Positions 12,090-31,323 of a DNA stretch of 64,000 nucleotides are shown here, in pieces. Origin of the DNA: Agelaius tricolor (taxonomy: Eukaryota; Chordata; Aves; Passeriformes; Icteridae); contig JALJCS010000015.1 of NCBI GenBank assembly GCA_023055355.1, positions 15,358,501 to 15,422,500 of the forward strand, read 5' to 3'. Position 1 is the first letter of the stretch. Each line of letters starts with the position of its first letter. The notes below the pieces were generated by a model. It ran no database searches. It was not told the DNA's origin and saw only the letters and a list, made by a program, of their open reading frames with translations. The position numbers and the translations under genes are program-made.

Positions 12090-13600
12090 TGCAGCTGCAG
12101 CAAACCTGGCAGGGCTGGGGAGAGAGGGGAAGGGTAAGTGCCAAACACAGCACGAACCTCTGTGGACTGTGACTTAATTAGCTGAGTTGTTTTAATAAGT
12201 GGGGGTAATTTTCTGGAAATGGGTAACACAAAGTTGCCACAAACTGAGCGTTAGCAGAACATGAAGAAAGAGCTACACTTCAGGGCATAATTCAGTTTCT
12301 CTCCAGTTCATTGCTGGGAGACTGCAAGCCATGCTTTAAAGAAACCAATGAAATAACAAAAAAACTTACCTGCTTTCCTTAAAAATCTGAATAAGACAAA
12401 CACAGGATTTGTGGATTTCCTGAGCAGTGACAGCTATTTGACATTAAACACTGCCTTGTGTCTCCTACTTCAAACAGGACCTAGCAGAGTTTACTTATGC
12501 AGTACATGAGAAGAAAAAAGTAACTTTCAGCATTCCCAGCATTCCAGATTGAGGCTCTTCCCACCGTTAGGATTGGTGGCACTGGGTGAGCAAATTAGTG
12601 GGAGGGAGGAGCAGAACAGAATGTGCAGTGACAGTTTTGAGAAAGCTGTCTCCACTGATCTTTTATGTGAGATTGTATTCCTTGTATGGCAATAGTATCC
12701 CATCATCACCTGTTCTCACAGCAGCACTGCTACTGAAACCCGTGACCTCCCCTCTTTCCTCTATCCAACACAAACCTATTTTCTTCCTAATTTAACACAA
12801 CCACAGAGAACAGAGAGCACTGCTGACCAGAACAGTTGCCAGTTTGTTTTCAATTACCTGGAAACAAAACACCTATTTCTGGAGAGACAGCTGTAAGCAA
12901 GGTCTGTACCAGGAACTGCTATATCACACATCCTGGGCAATGCCTTACTGCCACCACATTGTCACTGAAGCACAGCTCATGGATATGCTGTACCAAATTT
13001 AACTGCAGTGAGATGGGGAGTGGATTTTCACCCACAGTTCCTCTGGCTCTGTGCGCTGTGGACTCCCCCTCCCTCCTGGAAACTGCCAACAAGTTCAGAA
13101 TGGGACAATGTGTGCTTTTTCTGAGCTACTGTGGTAGGAATTCACACTAAAACAACCACAGTACAAACCCAGTAGGGAATATACACCTTGGATGTATACT
13201 ACAGGTTGTAACACCTCACAGCTGGTTCTGCATGTGTGACGCAAGCTAAGCAGCTACAGCAGACAGTAACATTTGTAATCACACATATTAATCCCATTAA
13301 AAAGTCACCTTTCCCAAGAAGAAGGCTGAAAATCTCAAAAGACACCTAAGCTGCAAGGCTAAGGTGGGAAAGATAAACCTGAAGTCACAGCTTCCTCTCT
13401 GAACAGCAGGCGATGACCTTGCAAGATCAATCAGAGCCCAAACTGCATCAACAGCAGCACCACCTCCCTGGGATGCGGCGAGGAGGCCGCGGAGGAGGGG
13501 CCCTTATCTCCATGTCGCACACATTTCACAGTCCCTGAGGAACAGGCCAAGGAAAGGGGTTAAACAATAGCGCAGGTCAGAAAGATAGATCAGAAAGCTG

Positions 13601-13655
13601 CTGTGGTGGAATGGGATGATCCTGACAGTCCTTTCCAACCCAAACCATTCCAGGG
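13601..13655 (+). mobile_element. Short CR1 LINE 3'-end fragment
   Basis: The stretch GATGATCCTGACAG...CCTTTCCAACCCAAACCATTC is the typical CR1 3' end on the plus strand, about 55 bp, in CIAPIN1 intron 1. Confidence 0.6.
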
Positions 13656-13694
13656 CTGTAAACTACAGCCTCCTGACGCAGCACAGCCAGATTC

Positions 13695-13955
13695 CAGCGT
13701 CCCGGGAACGCTCCGGCTGCCGGCGGCCTGGAAATGCTCCGGCTCCCGGCGGGCCCGGAACGCTCCGGCTCCCGGTGGGCTGGAAATGCTCCGGGTGCCG
13801 ACGGCCTGGAAATGCTCCGGATCCCAGCGGACCGGGAACTCTCCGGCTGCCAGCGTGCCAGGAAGGCTCCGGCTCCCGGTGGGCCTGGAACACTCCGGCT
13901 CCCGGCGGCCTGGAAATGCTCCGGCTCCGGGCAGGCCCGGGACGCTCCGGCGGCG
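13695..13955. repeat. GC-rich minisatellite, ~26-bp unit, about ten copies
   Basis: Degenerate tandem units built on GCTCCGGCTCCCGGCGGGCC followed by TGGAA, CpG-rich, in CIAPIN1 intron 1 just outside the CIAPIN1/COQ9 CpG island. Long open frames on both strands here are products of the repeat. Confidence 0.85.
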
Positions 13956-14199
13956 CAAGGCTGCGGGCCCTACAGCGGGTGCGCATATTAAGATCAGGGG
14001 GAACGGGCGCAATAAACCTCTCGGTCACCAAGCAGGGACGGTTCAGCGGCAGCAAGGACAGGAAACATGAGAAAATTTCGTGAAGGAATTACTTAAAGGC
14101 ACACACGCACAAAGTACACCCCACCCACCCCCTCAGCGCTTCAGACAAAGTCTCAGAATCAGAAAAGATTTTTAAGGGGAAAAAGGGGCAGCGCCAGCC

Positions 14200-14520
14200 C
14201 GGTCTCACGCCGCTCACCTCCCGTGGCCCGGCCCGCTCGGCTCCGCTCGCTCGTCCCGGGCTGACGCCGTCACTGTGACGTCATCGCGCTCTGCCCGCTT
14301 CCAAGATGGCGGCGGCGGGCGGGCTGCGGCGCGCGGGCTGGCGGCTGTGGCGGGCACGGCGCGCGGGTGAGGGGCGGGGGGGCGCGCCCGGGACGCGGGG
14401 CGGGGAGGGAAGGAAGGGGGGAGCGCGCTTCCGTGCGCGCCCCCGTGCGCGCCCCCCGGCGATCGGGGCGGGGCGGGGCGGGGCAAGGTGAGGTGAAGGG
14501 CACGAGGGGCGTGAGGGAAG
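14200..14520. promoter_or_regulatory. Bidirectional CpG-island promoter of CIAPIN1 and COQ9
   Basis: Very CpG-rich sequence between the divergent genes. A perfect CRE palindrome TGACGTCA lies at 14276-14283, with a near-palindrome TGACGCCGTCA at 14262-14272. AAGATGGCGGC at 14303-14313 is a YY1-type site that contains the COQ9 start codon. The CIAPIN1 donor at 14217 and the COQ9 ATG at 14306 are 89 bp apart, so the two starts must lie very close together. Confidence 0.8.
14218..14270 (-). other. CIAPIN1: Probable untranslated first exon of CIAPIN1
   Basis: On the minus strand a good donor (GAG|GTGAGC) lies at 14217 within the CpG island, and the ATG exon begins 2.1 kb away. This fits a non-coding first exon starting within the shared promoter. 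The transcription start is not determinable from sequence alone. Confidence 0.5.
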
Positions 14521-17500
14521 TGGGGCGGGCTCTGAGCTGGTGCGTTTGAATGAGGGGTTGGTTGGTTGGTTGGTTGGTTGGTGGTGGTTTTCGTTAGAAG
14601 CGTGGGCCGTGAAACCCAATTTATCTTTTAAAAGAAACCCAAATCTAAAAACCAGCAGCTAAATTAAAAGTTCTCCCAGAGTGTCATTGAGTAATCACTC
14701 AGTGATTAGCGTGTGGTGTCTGTCGGGGCTCTTCAGCTCCCGAGTCTTGCCTTATCTCCCCTGCTCGGAGGGCAGCACCTTAATCAGGGACCAAAATGTG
14801 GAGAGGGCATGTTTGGGTGCCTGGTTTCCAGTCCGAGATTGGGAAACAATTTGCAATACGTGCCATTTGCACTGCCCTTTCCCTCACAAAACATTTTTGC
14901 TGTTTTCACATAGACATGAGCTCAGCTGAGAGTGGCACTTAACAGAAGCACAAAAAAAGACACTGTGAATTTGTGTTCTTTTCAGCTGCATTCACCACAA
15001 CTCTCCCCACCTTGATTTTCCTGGTGTGGGAAGGAGATGCTGACTCTTGGTTTCCCTTGCAGTGGTCAGGTGCCCGCAGTACCCACCACTCTGCGCTCTC
15101 CAGGCCTCGGCCGCGCTGAGGGCACCCTCCGATGAGCACAAGAAGGAGCCATGGGCATCTTCCTCCCAGCAGCACTTCGATTCACCTCCAGCTGGTCACC
15201 AGCCTGAACAGAAACCTCAGGGCCCTTACCCCAGGTAACTCACAACTCCTTCTAGCACTGTCCCACCAAGAGGGATCGGAGGGCTTTTGCTTTCCTGAAC
15301 CTCACATCTGAAACTGGAAGACTGTGAGATCCAGAGTTAAGGAGTGCCAGACTGCAGCAGCTGGAGAGCTGGTTTGCTGTGATCATGCAAATTCCACCAT
15401 GGAAACAGTATGGGGCTTGTTTTCAGTAGGGAAACTCTTGTCTATAAAACTCTAGTCTTTGCTTCTGGATTTTTGTGTGAATCTAAAAAAACAGGGACCA
15501 TATGTTGTCCATAGGCCCATAGTATAAAGCCCATGTTGGAAAAGGTTATAGTTTAGTTTTCTGTAAAGGAGGGGAATGTGGGGCTGATTGGTCTCCATCT
15601 CCATTGAGCCCTCCTTCCCTTATTTTCCTCTTCTCTCTCAGCAAAGGTTCATTAAGAATCATTTTTCTGGACAGGGAAGGATTTTACTGGAGGAGGCCAG
15701 ATTGATACTAAGCAGGTCTCAAAATGTGCCTGGTGTCAGCGAGTGAGTGGCAGAGCCCAGGGCTCTGTGTTTGGTGGTGACACTCCCCTCACTGTAACAA
15801 TACCTTCTCATAGTTACACTGGCCAGGGCGGCCAGGAGTCTGAGGACTATGAGAGCGAGGAGCAGCTGCAGCATCGAATCCTCACAGCGGCGCTGGAGTT
15901 TGTGCCTGAGCATGGCTGGACTGCAGAGGCCATTGCAGAGGGAGCCAAGGTATGTGGGGAGAGAAGCAACAAACCAGTTGAAAACTGGATGGAGCTGAAG
16001 TGCAGAGACAGCCAGGCCTGCATGCTTCCCCCACATACTCTTGGGCGATGCACCCTAGTCAGCAAACGCTACTGGGCAGGAATGAAACCCAGCTGCTACA
16101 GGATAACCCCTTCAGAGTTAGACTGAGGCACTGTGTAGAGTAGTGAATCCTAAAGAGAGAATGTGACTAGGAAATATTTTTTAATGCAGTGTTGCTTTGT
16201 TTAAACTCACATAATGTCTTTCACAAAATAAATACAACTTTTTTCTAGGTGGATTCTGCTTAGCTGTGTCTGACCTGGTCTGTGCTTCTCTCTTCTTCCC
16301 TCCAGACCCTGGGCCTCTCTGTTGCTGCAGCAGGGCTGTTTCACAGTGATGGAAGTGAACTGATCCTGCACTTTGTATCTGAGTGCAACACCAAATTGTC
16401 TGAGCTGCTGAAGAATGAGCAGAAGTTAGTGCAGCTGGGTAGAGCAGAGTGAGTACTGGGTGTGAACAAATGTCTTTCTTTGCAGATTTTGGGAGCTGGG
16501 TAGACAGAGAGGCCACCTGGAACACAGATGCTTTAAATTAAAAGTATAATTTACCCAAATAAAACCATCTTCCCAGATACAGATGGGACCAAAGGACCAA
16601 AGGACCAAAGGCATGAAGGATATATAATACTTTCCTTATCTATTGCTCAGCCAGGTAGAGATTGATCTTTCAAGATCAGAATTGAGTTTAACTTGGATAT
16701 TCTTCCTAATTTTTTTCCTTACTCAGGAAGAAGCCTATAGATGAATTCCTGAGAGATGCTGTGGAAGCCAGACTGAGGATGCTGATTCCATATATTGAGA
16801 AATGGCCCCAGGTATAAAAGTAATATCAGCATTGTCTCTTTTGTGTGTGTGCACTTTAAACACCCTGTGACTTTCAACACAGTCTCTCCACCAGATTAGT
16901 TCAAGGTAGTAAATGAAGCCCTGGCTGCTTTCAGATGATTAGTAGCCTTCAGGAGGAGAGCAGCCTTGGAAGGAGGCAGTTTAAGGTGACCTTAGAGCAA
17001 CTGTTTCTCGCAGTTCTGGAAAGGCAGAGCTCTCTGTTGTTCCCTCCACCCATCTGGCCTCCCCAGGGGATTGGTTACTGTGTCTCTGCTCAGTCCTGTT
17101 TGCAGGGTCACTGCGAGTCAGGCTCTGTGCAGCATTGTTGTGGCTGCACCGGGATCACCTCACACCTGGAAATGCAGAACTGCTTTGCTGCAGGGAACTG
17201 TCCTTCCAGTGTGTGACTGCAGACCCCTGGCAGCCTGAGGGTAGAGCTGAACTGGGAGGGCTCCATGCTTCTAAATTCAGATTTAACTCTCAAGCCATTC
17301 TTCCCACAGTGGGAAGGGAGTTGAATTGTGGCTACAGTGACCAGCAGAGAGTTCCTAATCTTGGGCTGCAAAGATTGCTGTGAGGTCAGCCTCTGTCCAG
17401 AGCCACTGCTGGCCTCTGGGCAGCTGAATCCTGCACCCCATGCACAGAGGGAGAGTACAGGCTTCACGTTCTTCTTTCAGATTAGCATAATTTGCCCTGT

Positions 17501-20500
17501 GAAGGATGTGGGTGGTTTGTGTCTCTCCTGGCACTGTGTGATTACGTTCAAAGGCTGCAGGATCCCAGCAGGGCCATTATGGCTGGCGCTGTTCTGCCCT
17601 TGGTTGCAGCTCTGAGTTCAAAGTCAAATTCAGAGAAATGAGAGATGTGACTCCCTGCCCACAGGGGCACAGCACAGTGTGAGTCAGCTCAGGCTCTGAT
17701 GTTTCCATGCTGGAGAGGCAGCTCAGGAGAGAGACAGCACAGGGATGTTTGAACTGAGCAGGGATCTTTCAGGCCTGTACAGGCTGAGGCCTGAACTTAG
17801 TGTGCCACTTACTGAGCCACACTGTGTGCTCCCTGCACATCCTGCTGAGCCACACTGTGTGCTCCCTGCACATCCTGCTGCTTGGAAAGACTGCAGAGAG
17901 CTGGGAGGACTTGTCACTGGGAGCTGGAGTGACAAGTGACCAGCTCAGTCAGCAGCAACAGGGAAAAGATAACAGGGCAGAGCACTGTTGGTCTCCTTTG
18001 GTGTTAGATCCTTCTCTCTTTGGCTCCCCTTTCTGTGTGTGTTTCCTTTGCAGGCCCTGAGTGTCCTGCTGCTCCCACGTAACATCCCTTCCAGCCTCAC
18101 CCTCCTCACCAGCATGATTGATGATATCTGGCACTATGCTGGGGACCAGTCCACAGATGTGAGTCCTTGTGCTGTGGGGACAAGGTTCTTCTACCCCTCA
18201 GTACTTTGGTAAAATCACGGGTTCAGACAGGAGCGGGGCTGAGTCCCTCAGTACATGGCCCATTTGTTGAGTGAAGAAGGTATTTCAGAGGCACCCAAGG
18301 GTCCTTGTAAACAACAGTCTAATGTCTAAAGAGACTTAAGAGCCACTGAGGCTGAATGCAAATTACTGCCAATGGGATTAGTGCAAATTAAAAGGAGCTA
18401 CTTTCCTAGGCTCTTAAGTGCTCTTCTTTTTTCTTTTTTGAAGACACAGACAAAGTTGTTGAGATTTTGAGATTGAGAAGTTGATCCAGTTTTCAGTGAG
18501 TGAGCAGTGGGTCTGTCAAACAGCTCTCTTCTACCAGCAATAGCATTTACAGACTTGACTTGAATACCTTTAAAGAACCTACCTAAAAATACCAGTAGCT
18601 TATTAAAGCTTTCATCTTTCTGGCAGGAAATAAAAGAAAATTATAACCTTAATTATAGCAATTAATAAATTACTTTAATTCTTATAGATGTAGGGTGAGA
18701 TGGAAAAAGCTAAATGAACCATTTTAACAAACTACTTTAATAACCTTCTTTTATCTGTGTATAAAAGAGAAGCTACTGAAGTGAAAAATAAATAAGGCAG
18801 CAGAAAAATTAAAGGAATAAACCAGAAGACAACTGAAGGAACACAATTGCTTCAGGAACTGAAAGTCCCTTACGTGTTATGCAAGTCAAATCAACGTGTT
18901 GGAGCCAGTGTCTGCACTGAGCTGTTCCTAAAGTCTCACTGATGCAGGGATTAGGAGAGGTTCTAAAGTTGTGTTTTGTTTGCACCTCCTGACTGATTGC
19001 ATGAGTTTTCCAGGAAAGCTGTGATGCTGAGCCTGCTCCCTCTTTCCCACTAATTGGGTTTAAAGTCACTCACAGCAGATCCCTCTTCCCAACACCAGGA
19101 GCCAGGCAGTGAATTCTCATGCCTCAGAGACCCCTTCAGGTGGGATTTTAGGAACAGGAAGAGACCAGAAAGAGTTTTGTCTGAGGCCCTGAGAGATCCA
19201 GTTGCAAATGGCAAATTCCTCTATATGGGGAGGTGTCACTGTCATATTTTCTGGAAAAATCCCCTTGCCCAGGATTTCTCTCCTGGGAAGCTGAGAAGCC
19301 TCAGAGAAAAAGGAAAACAATATTATCTCATTCACTACTCCTGTGTTTTGCTGCTTTGGAATGTGGTTGGAGATTGTTTATCCAACAGGTGGTGGTCTCT
19401 GAATTGCTTTTACTTAATGACCAATCAGTGCCAAGCTGTGTCAGACTCTGAAGAGAGAGTCATGAGTTTTCATTAGCATCTTTTAGCCTTCTGTCTGTAT
19501 CCTTTCTCTATTCTTTAGTATAATTTAGTATAGTATTCTTTAATATAATATAGATCATAAAATAATAAATTAGCCTTCTAAGAACACGCAGTCAGATTCA
19601 TCATTCCTCCCATGACAGGGGACTCAGAAAATCCCACAGGGAGGAATGTGCTGTGGGTGTGGGGTTTCCCTGGCAGTTCTCTGCACCCTGGATGTGCACT
19701 CAGGTCACAGCTCTCTCTCTGTCCCCTGTGCCCTGCAGTTTAACTGGTACACTCGGCGGGCAGTGCTCACTGCCATCTACAACACCACGGAGCTGGTCAT
19801 GATGCAGGACTCGTCCCCTGGCTTCGAGGACACCTGGCGCTTCCTGCAGAACAGAGTGGCTGATGCCATGACCATGAGCAATACAGCCACTCAGGTAAGC
19901 CTGGGGACAGGTGTGCATGCAGCATATCCCTTCTCCAGAAGGATATGTGCAGGCACAGCTGGCTTTTCCATCCTGCACATCTGCTGAGAGACCCCCTTGT
20001 TGCTGTCAGCTCAAAATCAATAAATGGGTATGTGGTTTTTAGTAAACTGACATGTAGGTGCCTTCTTTGTCAGATTGTCCCAGTAGTTAGGAGACATCCC
20101 AGGAAACCCCTTCCATGTGCCCTGTCTGTGGCTGCCACTTGTCTGCAGTGCTGTCAGCACCTTTCTGTGGCAGATACATGTTTGTTGTGCATTCCCTCTG
20201 GGTTTGGGGGCCACAGGTGCAACTGCAGGAAGCAAAATGTGGTGTTCTCCCTGTGTCTCCCAGGTACAATCCACTGGAGAAGCTGTTGTCCAGGGCCTGA
20301 TGGGAGCTGCAGTTACTGTAAGTAATGCTGGAACCAGCAGGGCTGTGAGAGCAGAATTGCTCCTGAATGTCAGCAGGTGTTTTCCTCCCCAGTCTAGAGA
20401 ACAACATGGAAAAACTGTCATCTTTCATAACTGAGATTTATTTAAGGGTGATTTCCTTGGTAGTTTGAGGTTAGTTCACTGTTTTGTGGTGGAAGAACTT

Positions 20501-21629
20501 GAATAGAGCATAAGGAAATTAAGTCTGAAGCTGCAGGGTGAGATTTAGGGATGAGAGACAGGTGATCAGAATAAATACAACTGTTCTCCATTGTTTGTCA
20601 CAAGATCTCTCCCTGTGCTGGAAATCTTGACAGAGGGTCAGTGGCCCCATGGAGGTGGCACCAGGCCCTGAGCCACAGCAGGGTGACTTCCTCAAGCTGT
20701 TTCATTCAACTTCAGCGTTCTTCCAAGAATTCCTCCACTTCTTGGTAGTGTCCTGGACTGCTTTCTGTCAGGGAACTGCACTTCCTTTGGGATACAAAAT
20801 AACCCTTTGTGTACCCAGGAGTGACTTTTGAAGGGCTTCAGGGCCTCGCTGTGGTCCTGTTTTGGACAACTGCCATTTTATTTAGTACCAAAGTGATTTT
20901 CTTGTTATGGGACAAGTAGGCTGGAACATAAATTAGACATTGTAACTGCTGAAGCACTTGTCAAGAATTTCTCCCACCTCCTTCCCCCTGCAGTTGTGGT
21001 GGAATTTGGTGTCTCTCAGGCTCTCTCCTCTCTCACACCTGCATGTGCCAAAAGGATCCTCCCCTAGAGAAGCCCCGGGCTCTGTTTTACATCCACACAA
21101 TGCCCTCGGGTCCGGGATATCTCCCAGTTCGATGTTGGTCTGTCCCTGCAGCAGATCCACTGCCCAGATAAACCTGGGTGCATTCTGAGGGGGGGTGGGC
21201 TGTGGTCAGATGCCTTTAGGGCAGAATCATCCCAGTACATGCCCGACAGGGGAGCACATTCCGCACCTCCCACAGGTGCAGGGTGTCCCGAGGTGCATTC
21301 CTGTACAGGAGTGCTGAGCCCTGCAGGTCTCTGCAAAATGGATAAGCCAAATAATGCCCCAAAAGCACAAATTCACTGCCGAGGTCTGTGTGGCCACAGA
21401 AATAAACCCAAACCTGCTGACCAGGAGGGCAGGCTCCGGTCCGAGGGGTGGCCAGAGGTGGCTCCGGTTCGGTTCTTGCCCAGACCACAGAGATGCCTCT
21501 CGGCCCCGCATCCCTGCTCGTAGCACACCGGCCTCCCCTCGGCCCGGCCGCCCGGGAGAGGAGCACTAAACCCCGTTCTCCCTGTGCCCACAGATCAAGA
21601 ACCTGGCGGGGCTGAACCAGCGCCGGTGA
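14306..21629 (+). CDS. COQ9: Ubiquinone biosynthesis protein COQ9, mitochondrial
   Basis: Nine coding exons: 14306-14366, 15063-15234, 15814-15949, 16306-16448, 16727-16811, 18054-18158, 19739-19894, 20264-20317 and 21594-21629. They sum to 948 nt, 315 aa (human about 318), with all phases matching. COQ9 is a mitochondrial lipid-binding protein of TetR-like fold that partners COQ7 in coenzyme Q synthesis. The start [21 protein letters not shown] is arginine-rich without acids, as expected for a matrix targeting sequence. Residues 40-75 are poorly conserved and hydrophilic. The conserved domain begins near [18 protein letters not shown] and continues through [25 protein letters not shown] and [19 protein letters not shown] to the terminal NLAGLNQRR. 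The ATG lies in the YY1-type motif of the shared promoter. Confidence 0.97.
14553..14582 (+). repeat. (GGTT)n microsatellite in COQ9 intron 1
   Basis: About six uninterrupted GGTT units, 190 bp after the COQ9 exon 1 donor. Confidence 0.9.
16584..16614 (+). repeat. Short triplicate of GGACCAAA
   Basis: Three near-perfect copies of GGACCAAA in COQ9 intron 4. Confidence 0.7.
17814..17879 (+). repeat. Perfect 33-bp tandem duplication in COQ9 intron 5
   Basis: 17814-17846 and 17847-17879 are identical 33-bp units beginning GAGCCACACTGTGTGCTCCC. The lack of differences suggests a recent duplication. Confidence 0.9.
19234..19638 (+). mobile_element. Solo LTR (copy A) of an endogenous retrovirus, in COQ9 intron 6
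   Basis: 405 bp, TGTCAC at the left end and CCCACA at the right end, flanked by the 6-bp direct repeat GGGAGG (19228-19233 and 19639-19644). It has the same organisation as the copies at 24421 and 61305 but is more diverged: a CTCCTGRGAAGCTGAG block, an AT-rich ATAATAAAT tail with the poly(A) signal, then a GTCAGAT block. A 6-bp duplication suggests the ERVK class. No internal retroviral genes are present. Confidence 0.88.
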
Positions 21630-21683
21630 GGCAGCGGCGGCGGCCAGCACCGGAGCGGCCGCGCCCGGCCCTTCCCCGGCACC

Positions 21684-28331
<6,648 letters not shown>

Positions 28332-28677
28332 GGTGGCCCTGGCAAGAGAGTGCTGTGAGCTGTGAGTGATGTCTGGCTGAGATCTGGGGAGAGGCTTTTA
28401 CCTCCCCATCATCTCCTTCTGCCTTTCCTGGCCCAGCAGTTGGTTGGTGACACCTCTTCCCTGGCCCTCCTTCCTAGGGAAAGCCATTGTGATGGTTAGG
28501 GTAGAAGAGGAAGGGAATCAGTCAGTGAGCATCTTAGCCAGGACAGGCTTTATCTCCAAACGATCCTGGATTTTGGTTCTGGTGTTGGATTTTGGCTATG
28601 TGGTGTTTGGGATGGGGAAGTGTGTACCTTTGTTACACAACCCTACCTTATTTACATGTCCACTCTTTACTGTGCTG

Positions 28678-28683
28678 AATAAA
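28678..28683 (+). terminator. POLR2C: POLR2C poly(A) signal
   Basis: AATAAA about 350 bp after the stop codon. Confidence 0.75.
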
Positions 28684-28699
28684 GCCTTACCCCCAAATT

Positions 28700-29955
28700 T
28701 TTCTGTTATCCCTGAAAGCTCATTCAAAGCTGCTGGAGGAGATGTCACATCATTTACTTCTCTCCAATAGACATTAACTTAATGAGATCTGCTTTGGAGG
28801 GAGCATTGCTTGCTGATGCTGATTGCTGCTTGTGACATTATCTCCTGAGGAGAGCAGCACCCTCCTGCAGGCAGCCTGTGGTTCATTGATCCAGGGCTGT
28901 GTGTAAAGCACATGTTTGAGGCTGGGGTGGGCGAGAGCTGCAGAAGGCAGCACTGCAGGGGAGCCCAGCTGGGCCAGGCAGGCAGAGCTGTACTTACAGA
29001 ATCCTCTGGAACAGACTCCACCCCTGTGCTGTAGAACCCTTTTCTGAGGAGCTGGGTGGCACATGGGCTGTCAGTAATGGCCCCTGGCTGATACCTTTCT
29101 TTGTGCCCACAGCCCCCAGTGTGTGTTGGGCTGGAGTTTGGTGCAGGTCCCATGCCCTGACCCCACTGGCAGTGGCTGAAAGCAATGGCCTTTGTCACCC
29201 CTCCTCTTCCCCTTCATCACTGCCCACCATGACTTGGGATGAGCTTCTTGGTGACACTTTCTGGAGAGACCTGCAGCTGGGAGGGCGGGGAAGGCCTGTG
29301 TGGCCCCATGCTCATCCTGGTATGGATGGGGATGGTTCAAGGGGTGGTACTAGGGTCCCACTGAGCTGGGGAGAGCAGCCCATGCCAGCATTGCCTTCCC
29401 CTTCCAGGAAAAAGCTGCTGCAGCCAGGCTGCTGCTTCCATTTCCTTGCCATGGCAGAGCTGGCTGCAGCATGGCTCCCCGTGTCCCCATCCCTGCAGGG
29501 ATCACTCTGCTGGCTGGCATGGCTGTCTTACCTTGAGGCCAGTGCAGTCATGGCATGGATAGCTTACCTGGCACAGCTCTGGGAGAGCTGGGAGATGGTG
29601 TGTCTTGAAACTCCTTCACCTGGGGACTTGGAGCCACCACTGGCCTGGCACATCCCCAGAGCCACGGGCAGCTGGAGGTGAGGGTGACGGGGGTGCTGGC
29701 ATCCTGTCCCACTCAGGGTTGTTTGATGGAGAGTGGCAACTCCCTTTACCCTTCTTCCTATTCCAGTGGTTTTAGGGCTTCACTTGAAATGTCTTGGCCA
29801 TAGCTGGAGGCAGAACAAAGCCCTGAGCCAAGCATGCTGCCAGGAACCTCAGGAAATCTCCCCCATCAGCATTTTTCTCTCTGGCAGGCACAACTCCCAC
29901 TCGCGCTTCCCGAGCGCGCTTGGATGGAACAGACAAACAGGAAGGGTGGATGTGG
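28700..29955. other. Intergenic gap between convergent POLR2C and DOK4
   Basis: No gene or known repeat recognised. The longest open frame (about 190 codons, plus strand from 29103) has no family resemblance or exon signature and lies between two convergent 3' ends. Confidence 0.4.
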
Positions 29956-29965
29956 ATAAGGGTTG

Positions 29966-29971
29966 TTTATT
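29966..29971 (-). terminator. DOK4: Probable DOK4 poly(A) signal
   Basis: AATAAA on the minus strand, about 1.35 kb past the DOK4 stop. The intervening sequence would be the 3' UTR. Confidence 0.55.
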
Positions 29972-31323
29972 CATTGAGCAACTCCTTAAAAAACAGAAAA
30001 CCCAAACGTTTTTGGTAACAAATGTTAAATCTTTTCCAGATGAGGTGTGTAGCCAGGAAAAGAGGGCAAGTTCCACCTCTCACCCCAGGGAGGACACGCT
30101 GCTGGGCAGTGCTAGGGTCCAGAGCCCCTCTGTGCACAGCCATGCTGCAAGGAGCAACCTTTCTCTGTCCCCATGTCCCCTCTGCCACAAGCTACACCAC
30201 CCTGAAACACAGTATTTACAGACCACAGATTCCCACATCACAACACTCCCTGTGCCCAACACATGGACCTGGAGCTTTAAAGGGCAGAAATAAAAACCAC
30301 CAAGCATCCAACCCAGACAGAAAGAAGACTCCAAAGAAACACCAAGGTTTGCACGGCAATAAAAAGATAGCCCTTCTAAAGGAGGTCAATAAATAGGAGA
30401 ACTAGAAAAAATCAATTGCTTTTTAAGTTCAGCACATAAAGCCCAGTTCCACCCCCAGTGGGTAAGGAGGAAGTGAGGGCTGTGGGAATGCACAGAGGAA
30501 TGTGGCTCTCTCCCCATCAGCATGGGTTTCTCTGCCCTGGGGCTTCTCATATCCACAAAGCTGCCCCTTGAGAGACAGATGCTACTGGCCAAAACCAGTC
30601 CCATGGTTGCCCACCAGCAGATAAACCAGGGGCATGGCAGGGGGACACAGCTGTGGGAGGAGTGAGGGGTGTTGGGGTGGGAGAAGCCAGGGAGCTTGGC
30701 TCTGCCTGGCCGCTCACCCCAGCCAACCCCGCTGGAAGGAAAACCAGTTTCTCCTGAGACATATCAATTCTACAGCGAGCATTTAAATAGCTTGAAGAAG
30801 TGCAAAAATCAGCTCAGGGAAGGCAGGGTGTCCTCAGAAGCACCCTGCTCTTCATGGAGGGGTGGGACCCTGCACCGTCAGCCTGACACAGCTGCATCCT
30901 CCGACGCTGTTCCATGGCCATGGCAGAGTGATGCTCCAGCCTTCCTGCCATGCAGAAAACTCCAAATTTCTTGACTCTCCCCCGCCCCACCTCTCTTCAC
31001 CTCCCAGTTGGATCCCCAAGAGTCAAAAACCTCTGGGCATCTGCCCAAGGGCTCTTCAGCAGCCACCACATTTGCATTCATGTGAGAAGGAAATATCTCT
31101 TACAATACGGGTATTCAATATATATTTGAAGTCAGTTGAGGCTGAGCCAGCCATCGCCTCCACTAACGCCAGCCCAGGGCGTGAGCCAGTGCCTGCTTCC
31201 CAAGGCCTTGGCACCGAGCTGCCCCAGCTCGGGCTCCTGGGATTCTGAGGGGTCACTGCCTGCATCCTCGCCACCCCTTGGAGAAGAAAAAGGGGACCCC
31301 TGCCACAGTCCCCCCACACCAGC

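Noticed and set aside
29103..29681. 192-codon plus-strand open frame between POLR2C and DOK4
   Set aside because: No family resemblance, no promoter or splice context, and it lies between two convergent 3' ends.
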